A stretch of DNA of 64,000 nucleotides. Source: Multifurca ochricompacta. Its lineage: Eukaryota > Basidiomycota > Agaricomycetes > Russulales > Russulaceae. The position numbers and the translations under genes were made by a program. Each line of letters starts with the position of its first letter. Positions within the stretch are counted from its first letter, which is position 1. Positions 54,050 to 64,000 of this stretch are shown in pieces. The stretch spans positions 1,984,001-2,048,000 of the forward strand of contig WTXG01000001.1 in assembly GCA_022496185.1 (NCBI GenBank), written 5' to 3'. The notes beneath the pieces are model-generated. The model saw only the letters and a program-made list of their open reading frames with translations, was not told where the DNA came from and did no database searches.

Positions 54050-56540
54050 TCATCTGCGCTTGCTGAGCTTGCGAGGCTCCTGTTGAGTACGGACTCGAGG
54101 CTGCTGCTTCTCATTTACATTTATCACACGCTTCGGCCGTTCGGTCATGCGAACCTCGTGCACTGTCGGCTTAGAGCCCTTCCCGAACCCAAAGAGAGCA
54201 AGGACGCCGCGATTTACCGTCTGTGGGGGAGCAGGAGCAGGAGCACGCTGTGATGGGGGCACAACGGTTGGAGCACTACGCTTGCGCAGTAAATGTCCAG
54301 GCTGCCCACCATTTGTGCGCGAAGACGCCAGGGTGGTGCCAGTGCCCCCAGATCGCGCCATTGGAAGGGTGTTCTCAGTGGTGCTGGCGAGTGGTGTAGG
54401 CATCACAAGACGTTTTGGGATGTGCCGCGGCACAAGGCTTGAAGACATGTGAGACGATGAAGCTGACGTGACAGATGCCGCATGTCCTACACGCTGACCG
54501 TTCATTGCCGCCAGGGTTTGCGATGGTGGCTCGTAGCGTTGAGGCATTCCTTGGTGGTGGTGTGTCGAGGCGGCTGGGGGAGAGCTGCGTGGAGGGCTTC
54601 GACGGCTTCGATGGCTGGTCTCTTCTGAGGCGGTGCCTCGCAAAATTGCAAGCGGAGGTTGGCCACCATATCGTAGTTCACGTGACGGATAAACGCTCTC
54701 AGGGGCTGGTGGTAACGAAAGTGTGCGTAAACGGTGATCAGGAGAGCCGGGAATCTCATCAGGGTTGGTAAGATACAGCGTACGTGAAAGACGTTGGTCG
54801 AGATCCGGGGTTGGAGGCGCTTCGGGAAAGACTGCAGAAGCTACAGGCTCAGGCTGTGAGGGCAACTGGGTGTTGTTAAACGTGTTGGGGTAAGCAGAAT
54901 GGCGTTTAGCACTACGAGCGGTAGATTGAGTGGGATGTGGGTGAGGCGGCTGAGAATTATATAGAGGCTCCGGAGCGTGCCGGGACATCTGAGACATCTG
55001 ACGCTGATCTGGCCATTGTGAAGGGGCAATATTTTGACCCTCGACAGGAAGAGGTGGCGTGTGGGGCCGATATATATTTGAGTCTGCAGGGTATGAGCCT
55101 TTGTATGCGTGGGCTTCGGGTCTCGCCGGGGGTGGTATATGGTAAGATTGCTCGGGCAGCGCATGAGCCGAACTTGAGGCGGGAAGGGTCTGGTTGCGAC
55201 GCAGTGGAGACCTAGCGCTCACTGCATCGTAACCTACAGTGGAAGGGTCGGCTGGGATGGGTGCGGAATGGGTATAGTGATCCGGAGGATAGGTAGCAGG
55301 GATACGTTCGAGGGAAAGTGAGGCGGGCGCATCGGTTGGTACATAGAATTTTGGAGTATTTGCCCCGGTTGCAAGTTCAGAGACAAAGGGTTGGCATTTG
55401 GCGCACTCTAATGGGGCATGAAAATACACTCGAGTAGATTTCAGAATACGAACCTGACTGCGTCGCGACGGATGAAGAAGGGCATTTGCGGACACTTGCT
55501 GTTGTATCCCTTTCACCCGCAATAGAGGAGAGTCAATTGGGTTGGTCTCGTTAAGAATGGCAGCAATGGCTTCGTATGGGCCCCTGTGGTGGAGGTTAAA
55601 GCCGTGAGGATTGGTTTCGTCCAGTTCGTCTATCGAGTCCAGGTCGGGGGGATTGGGTCGACTAGAGGTCCTTCGCCGGCCGTCTTTTGGGCGTTCTGGA
55701 GGACCAGGTGGTGGGGGTATTGACGATGGCATTGATGATGACATAAGATGGGGAGCCCCATCCTCGTGCATTAAAGGGTGCTCAACAACTGATGGAATGA
55801 CAACAGCCGTTGCGTCGGCATGTCTATTCGCGGGTTCAGCAGCGTGAACCGAGCGGCGTTTAGGGCGGGGTTTGGCATTATGGGGATGCAACTGCCCTTC
55901 GTCTGGAAGAGTGACTGGAGCCTCCGTGGCTGGAATAGAGTGGAAAGGAGGATTTAAACGGTCGTGTACGTTGTCCGAACTGCGGCCAGGGGTCCGTGGT
56001 GCTGAGGAAGTCCAAGTGACCGAAGAAGTCGAGGCGGAGGAGTCGGATGTAGAAGCAGATGACAGAGCAGAAGGGGGGACAAAATAAAAAGACTGGGGCG
56101 CAGATAACCTTTCATTGTGTCTTCGTGGTAAGAACGTGCGCGACCTGAAGGATCGGAGATGGTGTCGGACGGAGGGACAAAGTCGTGAGGAAGGTCCAAG
56201 CCAGAATACGAACGGGATGAGAAAGAAGTTACCGGCAGCACCTCCATGGGGCGGAGTCTATGTGGAGGATTGGTGCTGGGATCAGGGGCAAAGGCGGGAT
56301 CATCCACAAGGAGCGTCTCAAAGGAGGGGGAGAAGGAGACGGTGTGTCTTGGTAGGAATTGAAAGAAAGACGTGACGGCATCCAAACCTGATAAGCTTGT
56401 TGGTACTGCGTGTACCGCGGGAGGGGGCGTGAGGAGGCAAGAGGGGCATACTCTGGACGATAGTCGTCGTGGGGATAGCCAGTTGGATACTCCCAGGTAG
56501 CGAGTGCAGTAGAAGGAGGATAAATAGCACCAGAGGCCAT
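54050..56540 (-). CDS. Pro/Ser-rich Pal1-like protein (one-base frame break)
   Basis: Exons on the minus strand from ATG 56538-56540 (MASGAIYPPSTALATWEYPT). Joining Q|TLLVDDPAFAPDP and K|APRTPGRSSDN brings in the large exon. The only conserved-looking core is NPHGFNLHHRGPYEAIAAIL followed by NPIDSPLLRVKGIQ, which recalls the Pal1 cell-morphology family; the rest is disordered, rich in Pro, Ser and His. After an intron near 55400-55455 the frame reads APNANPLSLNLQPGQILQNS and then must slip by one base near 55334 to continue as DAPASLSLERIPATYP; a single missing base explains this. The C terminus is basic (FGFGKGSKPTVHEVRM, RKLSKRR). Pal1 in fission yeast acts with Sla2 at sites of endocytosis and growth. 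Assignment to Pal1 is tentative; a real protein is certain. Confidence 0.6.
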
Positions 56541-57018
56541 TGAAAGTGATGGATGATTGGTCGAGAGGGCAGAGAAAAGGGTGTGAGAGCAGGAAGACCG
56601 CTTCAAAGACAGGTTTTGACGATGTAGGATTTAAAGAGAGATGGGCATATGAGGAGACTATGTGAGGAAGAGAAACGTTTGTTAGAGATATCAAGAAAGA
56701 GGAATAGCTGAACTCACCTTATTCGTACAAGAAAGACATCCACAAACCACAAACCACAAGCCACAAAGCTAACGGGTGTCAATGCACAACGCTGCACAAA
56801 GCACAACGCACAACGCACAACACACAACGCACGCACCAGCTCATGATGGCCACGTGGCCACGTTTGATGGATGGATTTGGATGGATTTGATTCGGATGAT
56901 CTTTTGATGGTTGTATCACGTGACTTTCAAAGGTTCCCATCTCTTCCGTGTCTTCCGCTCTCAACAACAACAACTCTCAACTCCTACTCCTCTCAACTCT
57001 TTACTACATACACCCCTA
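56541..57018. promoter_or_regulatory. Divergent promoter region, Pal1-like / SLD2
   Basis: 478 bp. Contains a tandem CACAACGCACAACGCACA-type repeat at about 56785-56835 (GTTGTGCGTT on the other strand) and GATGGATGGATTTGGATGG repeats near 56870-56890. A GTATCACGTGAC E-box-like element lies near 56912-56923. No gene seen. Confidence 0.5.
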
Positions 57019-58778
57019 ATGAATCCAGATGTAATCTCTCTACGTGCCGAACTCAAATCTTTTGAGAGGTTTTTTAAAGCTCAGCACGGTCACGCCCCAT
57101 CTGTCAATGAAATTAAGAAAGCAGGATTCGGTACGACTCCCACTCTTTACAGTATACATATCTACGGCTCATCATTACCTCCTAGTACAGCTGATAAGTA
57201 TAAACTTTATAAGAAACTTTCTAAGCTTGGTAACGCCACCGGAGCGCTCCCCGACCATCCAATTGAATCTCCTTCCACTCCCCAACGCGCCCGCCCTACA
57301 ATCTCAGAGCCACCTATATATATCGTTCCTAAATCACGCGCCGTCAAGACCGAATCGGTTTCTGTCTCCAACCCTTTCTCACCCGTGAAAAATAAACAGA
57401 AGGAGGCTACCTCCTCTTCCCCATCTGGTCTCTATGGATCCACTAACCCCTTCGTGACACCACCCAAGGGGGCGCAAGCAATTCTTTCGTCACACAAAGC
57501 CCTATCTCTTGATCCTTTCCCCCCCATTCGGGCACTCACTGATGTTACGTGTCCACCGCCTCAAAAATCCATACCAAATAGCACGGTCTCTAGAGCCCGG
57601 AAACGATTACGTGGTGAACCTGTATCACCCTCACCCGTGAAAGAGAAGCGCCAGCGTATTTTTACTGATATCCCTGCTTTTTCGAAGCTTGGTGAACTCA
57701 CCGTAGAAGATAGCGACACCGACGATCATGCGGCGGCCGAACAGGCCAATTCTTCGTTTGTAGCGGATTCCCCCATGAAACCCCATCCAAAAGGTGGCGC
57801 ATTCAAGCTCCTATTTGAGGGCGGAGCTAGCGATGACATTACTCTGGACGGTCGTGCCCGATCACAAGGGTTGCCAGTTAATACTGGACTCGGGCTTTTA
57901 CCGTCGAAATCACAACGTGCAAGGAGCATGTCGAGGTCTTCGGACTCTGAGACGCCTTCAGATAATCATCAGAACCTCAAAATGAAGTCCCAGAAGGAAA
58001 TTCTACGAAAGGCTGCGCGAAATATCGGACAGCGAAGCGTTTATACCCCAACGGCCCTGCATTCGGTACGAATGATCTTTTTGCTGCTGCGGAGACACCA
58101 GAAGCAATACTTCTCCCTGAGCCTAAGCAAGCCATACGGGCCGACCGTATGGAAGAGAACTCGCGGGCCATTACAACTACTAAACGCTTGTTGGCTGACA
58201 CAGAGTCCGATACCCTCGATACCCTTTGCCCTAGCCACGGCCCTGCCCTCATACCACCCTCCCCGCCTCCTCCCGGTTCAAATTCTGCATATGCTAGGAA
58301 AGGGGGGGCAAGGGTGAACGGATCAATCCGTAAACGGCCAAAGTTGCCGGAGGATTCCGTGGATGAGGATGAGGACAACACAGACGTCCATGTAAAGTTC
58401 CGCGAATGGAGTTGGCAACGACGCGGCATAAGCCGTGCCACGGACACGCCTGGGGAGGACCTAGACCCTATTCTTGGTCTCAGTGCACACGATCGACCGT
58501 CAAGCCCGGATCCCACGAATGTTGACATGCCAGATAACTTTGAAGTCAACCTCCCAGACGACCTCCGCCGCTTGCTTGCAATCTCCCCATCCAAGGGACA
58601 GACCACACGCGATGTCAATGTGGTGCGCGGCGTCTTGTACAGTGAACGGGCGAGCAATTATGACGCACAGAGGGGTGGGGACATTTGGGACGTGGGTGAG
58701 ATAGGAGAAGCAAGTGACTCTCAGGCAGAGGATGATTGGGAAGGCGAGCCTGTGCCATGGGAGACGGGGGACCTATAA
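57019..58778 (+). CDS. SLD2: DNA replication regulator Sld2/Drc1 (one-base frame break)
   Basis: Initiation factor that, when phosphorylated by S-phase CDK, bridges to Dpb11 for origin firing. N terminus MNPDVISLRAELKSFERFFK and, after an intron near 57135-57195, ADKYKLYKKLSK: this is the conserved Sld2 N-terminal block. The middle is rich in CDK sites, including two SPVK motifs (NPFSPVKNK and SPSPVKEKR) and SPMK. The conserved KRLYPNGPAFGTNDLFAAAE block starts near 58035 in another frame than the preceding exon; one missing base after 58034 would join them, and no intron with GT-AG fits well. The C-terminal acidic part reads DDWEGEPVPWETGDL; stop TAA 58776-58778. RecQ4 helicase is absent, as in other fungi, where Sld2 is a separate protein. 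Family firm; frame problem needs raw reads. Confidence 0.82.
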
Positions 58779-59405
58779 CATCAACTGCATGCATCTTGTA
58801 TGTCACTCGTTCATTCATGACTTGCTATGGTTCATAATTGTGTATGTATGTGGGATTGCAGGCGTCGTTAACGGCACGCGGTTCTGGCATGTATACGCGA
58901 CCACGTGATACACGTGCACTGTGAGCTGCCTTACTCACAGACATGAAAAACCCTTGCACAATTCACCTTCACTTGGGCTGTGCACTTATAACGCTATACC
59001 CATGCGCCGTGCCTCGCGCGGGCCATGAATTCGACATGTACTCTGTAGCCCAAACGCGCGTCCGCTGACGTCTTGATCTCGCGGACTGCGACTTTCCCCT
59101 AGCGGCGTATAATTCCCTCCACGCTTTCCACTTATGCTCGCGCCGTGAGGCGTCCTAGCTAGACCTTTCCCCATACAAGGCATCGCCTACTTGGCGCATC
59201 TATCACACATGCTTGGACAACCGCACCATAGCATAGCCGCATGCCTTGCGTCGCGTACCCCAGCCCTTCTCAACGTGGCCCTCCTGCCCACCGTTATTAC
59301 CTCCCACCCGCAGCTCCGACGTCCCCATATCTGCCCTTTCCTCTTTCCTACACGTTACGACTCTTGACGACTATACGCCGCCGCTACGCTTGACTATTTG
59401 TAATA
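58779..59405. other. Intergenic region upstream of the F-box gene
   Basis: 627 bp, GC-moderate, no gene supported. ACCACGTGATACACGTGC near 58899-58917 contains two CACGTG/ACGTG E-box-like elements. The last 150 bp are C-rich. Confidence 0.45.
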
Positions 59406-61861
59406 ATGCCTCCCCGCCGTGCTTCCAGACAGCAGCAACAGAAGCAGCAGAAGCAAGAGCCGCCTAAGGCCCCTGGCCTCATCCGTGACCCCGAAGTCAC
59501 CTATAAATTAATGGAATATGTCCTGGACAACCCCAATGGCAAGAGGACGTTGTCGAGACTTCTTAGAGTGTCGACAGCGCTAGTCGAGCCAGGATTGGGC
59601 CTGCTGTGGAAGGAGCTGGATAACCTCGTTCCCCTTATTTCTCTATTCCCAAATCATCTATTTAAGAGGGCCAAGCGCCCAGGACTAGGCCTAGTAAGCG
59701 GAAACTTTACTCGGGTCTTTGGGTATCCTCACACTAAGGCACAGGCTGAAGCACCAGCCCCAGAGCACTGGGAGAAGGTCCTTCAATACGGTGAGCGTGT
59801 CAGGCGCCTCACCTATGACGAAAGCTCCAAGAGTGTATCTCCTTCCATCTTCCCCATCATCGAGGATCATCGCCCGCGAACCTACATCCTTCCCAATCTC
59901 ACCACCCTCGTCTGGCGCGTTGAGACCCCCGCCGGGCTTGATCACCTTCCCCTCTTCCTCAACCCCGAATTGCAGAACCTCTCACTTGATATCACCCCGC
60001 GCATCCCGCAAGTGGGTGATGTACTCGCGGATATCTCGCGGCGCACAAAACTCACCTCCTTTTCCCTAACATCGCTCGCACCTCTCCCGGATGACCTTCC
60101 ACGGTTGCTTGCCCCTCAGACAGAGCTCGATAAATTGGCATTGATGGCACCCGGTGCACTTACAACCGGCCTCGGTCGTTGGGTTGCCTCCCTCGAGCGG
60201 CTGCGGGCTTTGCAATTGGACCTCACAGGTCGCCCGAGCAAAGCTATCGACGATTTTTTCAGGCATGTTGGGGCGTCAGGCTCAGGGGTTGATTCGCCAA
60301 ACTCGACCCGATCGCGTGACAGCGGCGTGTTCTCTGGCGAGGACATTGACTTCAGTGAGATCAAAAAGTCGATGAAGAAATCAAAGCAGCGTCACGTTGA
60401 GGAACGTGCCCCGATCAGCGGCGCCTTCGTGCCGCTGAGAATACTACAACTCACCGGCGAGGTTGCCACCATCGTCTCATTCCTTCGGCGTATCGCTAGC
60501 CCTTTGACACAGCTGGAACTCGTCATTGAGGATCCATTCGATAAGGCGGACTGGCGCAATCTCTGCGTTCTCCTTTCGCAATCCTTCGGAGATAGTCTCC
60601 AGTCGTTAAAAATATCAGCCAGTGGTGCATCCCGTTTCAACGACCTCGTGCGTTCGACGTCCAGAGCGGAGGTTGTTTCCCGCAGGCTCTCCCTTGAGTC
60701 ACTAACGGCCCTTCCCCAACTCATGCGACTGGATATCGATCTCCCCGAGTCCGTCATCATCCAGAACTCCGACATTGCGCAGGTCGCCGAGGCTTGCCCT
60801 AACCTGGAGATTCTCCGCTCTGTCCAACAGCTCGTTTCCCCATCTCTGGTGGGCCACCCAGCCTGACACTTGACGGCCTGGCACCGCTCACTGCACGCTG
60901 CCGCAACCTCGAGACTCTCGCAGTTGTCGTGGACGGGGATGCGACGAATCCACAGATGTTCCTGCACCGTGCCGTATCCTCACGCACGTTGCTCAAGCTG
61001 CACCTCGGCCATTCGTGGGTGCGTGAACCGCTCACCGCCGTGTTGGCGTTGTCGCACCTTGCACCGCACGCCGATACGCTTCGGTGGTTCCATGAGAAGA
61101 ATCGCCCCGGCTTTATCGAGACGCACGCATTGGGTTGGCAGCGTGTTGCAGAAATGCTTCCTCATCTTCAGGATGTGCGTCTCACTGAGCGCTGGATTGC
61201 TGGGCGTGCCGAGGTCCCCGAGCCACGACACATGGTCGACAAGGGCGTTGACGCTAAGCCGCTCATGCGCGACAGGGTCATCCAAGCAGCACCAAAGACG
61301 GTCACTACTGCGACGCAGGCTACACCGCGAACCACGGAGAAGGCAATTTCCGCATGGCCACGGGCTAGGTCAACTGCGGTCGATGCTACACCCGCCGTCA
61401 TTAATCGGGAAGTCAATGCCGTCCCGTCGGCGATTGAAGAGGAGGTCATGGCATTGCCCACTATGGTCTCGCAGGCGATTGACGCCGTCGTTGAGACGGT
61501 CTCAGAATCCGTGGATGCAGTTCCGGACTTTGGTGAGACCATGTATATCGACGACGGCGAGGAGGAGATATCTTCTCCACCAAAGCAGACGCACTACATA
61601 CCACAAATCTACGTCCCTGCAATGGTCGGTAGCGCAATTTCGCTCGCGTGGAAAACGATGCTTTTCGGTCCTAACTTCGTGACCGCACGCATGCAAGACG
61701 TCTGGGCGATGACGCCTTTCCATGTAGCTAAAACCCATACCAACGTGGCCCATCTCAATGAAGTGGTAGAGGACTCGGAGATGTCCATTGTTTTGGAAAA
61801 GGTGTCACCTTTAGATTCAGATGGGGGTGTGGGCACCGACATTGTTCCTGTCTGTATATGA
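59406..61861 (+). CDS. F-box/LRR-like protein, split by a one-base frame break
   Basis: Starts MPPRRASRQQQQKQQKQEPP. An F-box-like helix block is seen at about residues 38-85 (LSRLLRVSTALVEPGLGLLW), followed by leucine-rich beta/alpha units (ILPNLTTLVWRVE, NLSLDITPRIPQVGDVLADI, LRALQLDLTGRP, LRILQLTGEVATIVSFLRRI). At 60818-60819 the frame ends in a premature stop at 60864-60866, whereas the next frame continues exactly with LCPTARFPISGGPPSLTLDG and runs to 61861. One base missing between CG and CTC restores a single protein of about 815 residues, so I annotate one gene. The C-terminal third has repeated 'A(V/I)xAxPxxxxxxV' units (61270-61520) and a hydrophobic patch (AMVGSAISLAWKTMLFG). In Agaricomycetes such proteins form very large families; SCF substrate receptor role is inferred. 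Confidence 0.72.
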
Positions 61862-62103
61862 TTTTATGCTTTCATGTTCATGCTTCTAGTATGGCCTTCA
61901 TTTCGCTCGCTCATGACTACCTATATGCCTTACTTTTTCTTTTTTGCTTGTTTGTTTTTCTACGATCAGGGGACGTTGGGCACGCACGGCAACGATTTAA
62001 CTTAATTGAAACCCTAACCTTAACGTAGCAAATATAATTGTGAGCGAGGACGACGCGTCAGTCGAAACGAAACTCACTCAATCTCGTACTTGCTTTCAAC
62101 AAC
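61862..62103. other. Intergenic region upstream of RPN5
   Basis: 242 bp. Contains AACCCTAACCTTAACG near 62010-62026, which looks like a telomere-repeat fragment but is a single short copy. No gene seen. Confidence 0.45.
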
Positions 62104-63921
62104 AATGTCTGAGGGTGCCGGCGGGAAGTTTCAGCAAAAGGATTACACCCCAGAAGTAGATGAACTCCTCCCTCAGGCAACGGCACTCTCACAAGTTAGC
62201 CTGATGTCTCGTTTATGACTCTCGTCTGGACTGACATTGCTCTATCTTAGGCCGGAAAACTTCAGGAGGCATTAGACAAGCTATTTGCTCTCGAAAAACA
62301 GTCTAGAAATGTACCTTTATCCTCTCTTTTGTTATTGCCTAAATTTAATCAGATATATGCCCAGGGCTCAGACTTGAGGTCAACAACGCGGCTCGTGAAA
62401 GCAATCATGGAGCTCGAGTATAACGCACGAGATCTTGCGCAACTCAACACGAGCATTAATATCTTGAGCAAGAAACATGGTCAACTGAAAGGTGCCATAC
62501 AAGATATGGTGGAATTAGCCATGTCATGGCTGGACGAGATTAAGCAGAGAGACGGTATCGAAAAGTGGCTCGAGTTGGTCGAGACGCTACGGACTGTTAC
62601 AGAGGGCAAGGTGTGCCGCGTTTTCCCATATAGGGCGGTTTTCCCTTACTCACGCGTCGATTCAGTTATTCTTAGAGACACCACGAGCTCGTGTGACGCT
62701 CTCTCTTGCCCGCCACCATGAGGCGTTGCACCGGAACCCGAAGTCTGGGTCACCGCCGCCCCGCGATTCTCTCATCACGGCTTCCGATCTACTATCAGAC
62801 CTTCAGGTTGAAACGTACTCTTCAATGGAACGCGTCGAAAAGACCGAGTTCATTCTCGAGCAGATGCGGTTACTTCTGGAGGTGGCGCGGCTAAAAGACG
62901 CGGAGGGAAAAAATGCCGGGAAGGGAGAGAAGGGCGCTCTCAACGATGGCGAACCAGAATGGGTTAAGTTGCGCGTGCAGAGCCGAAAGGTTAATGAGCA
63001 ATTCCTCAAAGAATCGGCCAATGAGGTACGGCCCATGGATGAGTCGTACAGGATCGACACGCTGAGTTTTTACAACGCAGGCTATCAAATTACAGTTTTA
63101 TGATATGATGGTTCAATATGGTCTACGTCATCACGCCTATCTAGATGTTGCAAAATACTACTACAAAGTCTGGGAGACACCGTCTATTAAGGGGGATGTC
63201 AATGGAAAGGGGAAAACGGTACGCTACGAACTCCCCGCACTGCTCATTTGTCCTTTGGACTTGACATTTCTCCAAGGCACTTGAGCACATCGTTTACTAT
63301 GTTGCCCTTTCTCCGCATGACAACGAGCAGTCCGACATGATGCACCGTTTATTTGCTAATCCAGCTCTTGAGAAGTTGGAAGTGCAATAGTGCGTCCATC
63401 ACAGTCTTGTCGTATTCCAACTGACGGTTGTATAGCAATCTGATCAAATCCTTCACCACTGATGAACTTATGAGATGGCCTGGCATTGTTGATGTTTTCG
63501 GGCCATTTTTGCGTAAAACAGATGTATTCACGAACGACAAGCACTGGGAAGACCTGCATGCACGTGTAATAGAACATGTATGTAGTGGATCTCATTACCA
63601 CCTTATATATCCTAATCTCCCGTGTAGAATGTTCGAGTCATCGCAAAATATTATACTCGCATCACCCTTGCACGCTTGACCACTCTTCTCGACCTCACTC
63701 CCCAACAGGCGGAGGAAACGCTTTGCCGGCTTGTCGTGGCAGGCACTGTGTGGGCTCGTGTTGACCGACCAGCAGGCATTGTGAACTTCCGCAACAAGCG
63801 TGGTGCAGAAGACGTGATGAATGATTGGAGCTCGGACATGCAGAAGCTTTTAGGCCTCGTTGAGAAAACATGGATGAGCGTTAATGCTGCGCAGGCAGCG
63901 CAAGCCCGAATTAAAGCATGA
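62104..63921 (+). CDS. RPN5: 26S proteasome lid subunit Rpn5 (PSMD12)
   Basis: PCI-domain subunit of the proteasome lid. Starts MSEGAGGKFQQKDYTPEVDE. About nine exons; joins include ALSQ|AGKLQEALDKLF, TEGK|LFLETPRARVTLS, SANE|AIKLQFYDMMVQYG and EVQY|NLIKSF, each in frame. Conserved parts: LDKLFALEKQSRNASDLRST, ARVTLSLARHHEALH, FYDMMVQYGLRHHAYLDVAK, YYYKVWETPSIKG and the PCI winged helix (RITLARLTTLLDLTPQQAEE, TVWARVDRPAGIVNF). Stop TGA 63919-63921. Acts in the nucleus and cytosol within the 19S regulatory particle; Rpn5 is also shared with the COP9 signalosome in some fungi. Confidence 0.95.
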
Positions 63922-64000
63922 TGACTTTGTACGATACGACCATTAACGCCGACGCCCATTCTCCCTATAATCACCATGTACGTGATGAGGCTAGGCCTCT

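Noticed and set aside
62010..62026. Telomere-like AACCCTAACC
   Set aside because: A single short copy between two housekeeping genes; no array, so not a telomere.
1..64000. tRNA genes, rRNA or CRISPR arrays
   Set aside because: No convincing A/B-box cloverleaf and no regularly spaced repeats were found by eye; CRISPR is not expected in a fungus. A covariance search would settle tRNAs.

Overview
This window is nuclear DNA of a filamentous basidiomycete, most likely an Agaricomycete. Nearly every gene is split by many short GT-AG introns (about 45-70 bp), genes lie close together on both strands, and the families are fungal: Tea1-like kelch protein, Sld2, Scn1, a threonine-rich secreted protein, F-box/LRR. 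The codon and intron style would suit Cantharellales (Rhizoctonia-like), but I cannot fix the genus from sequence alone. Gene models below were built by joining reading frames at splice sites by eye; exon positions are given where I checked that the frame closes.

Layout. 1-2045: 3' part of a tomosyn/Lgl-type protein with an R-SNARE tail (+). 2216-2992: NTF2-like protein (-). 3709-4778: Golgi SNARE Gos1 (+). 4859-6088: TatD-family Scn1 (-). 6406-8399: tRNA m1G37 methyltransferase Trm5 (+). 8924-12147: mitochondrial aspartate/glutamate carrier with EF hands (+). 12762-14492: secreted Thr-rich protein (+). 14991-15707: TRP14-type thioredoxin-like protein (+). 15.7-18.7 kb: gene-poor. 18729-20118: GNAT-type acetyltransferase (+). 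20858-28604: full-length LINE retrotransposon with two intact ORFs, poly(A) tail and a perfect 15-bp target-site duplication. 28.6-31.4 kb: gene-poor. 31404-33154: DxD glycosyltransferase-like type II membrane protein (+). 33624-34859: NIPSNAP (+). 35198-35744: glutaredoxin (+). 36091-38744: TPR protein (-). 39392-41341: mitochondrial-type lipase (-). 41459-41861: an 80-aa C2H2 zinc-finger protein (+), hidden because its exons are tiny. 42209-47151: kelch/coiled-coil Tea1-like polarity protein (+). 47440-52662: Rrp5 (-). 52822-53739: SF3a subunit 2 (+). 54050-56540: Pro/Ser-rich Pal1-like protein (-). 57019-58778: Sld2/Drc1 (+). 59406-61861: F-box/LRR-like protein (+). 62104-63921: proteasome lid subunit Rpn5 (+).

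Most genes are housekeeping and are not an operon-like system. Loose themes are SNARE traffic (tomosyn, Gos1), redox (thioredoxin-like, glutaredoxin), RNA processing (Rrp5 and SF3a2, which share a 159-bp divergent promoter) and cell polarity (Tea1-like, Pal1-like). The accessory part is the LINE and the two gene-poor stretches near it.

The most useful observations are: the intact LINE with an 8-nt ORF1/ORF2 overlap and an eroded RNase H; an 11-nt microexon that carries the lipase catalytic serine; a 4-nt coding exon plus an 8-nt microexon at the start of SF3a2; two GC-AG introns; an exon duplication in the Thr-rich protein; and five genes that each lack exactly one base, which looks like a systematic sequence error rather than gene decay.
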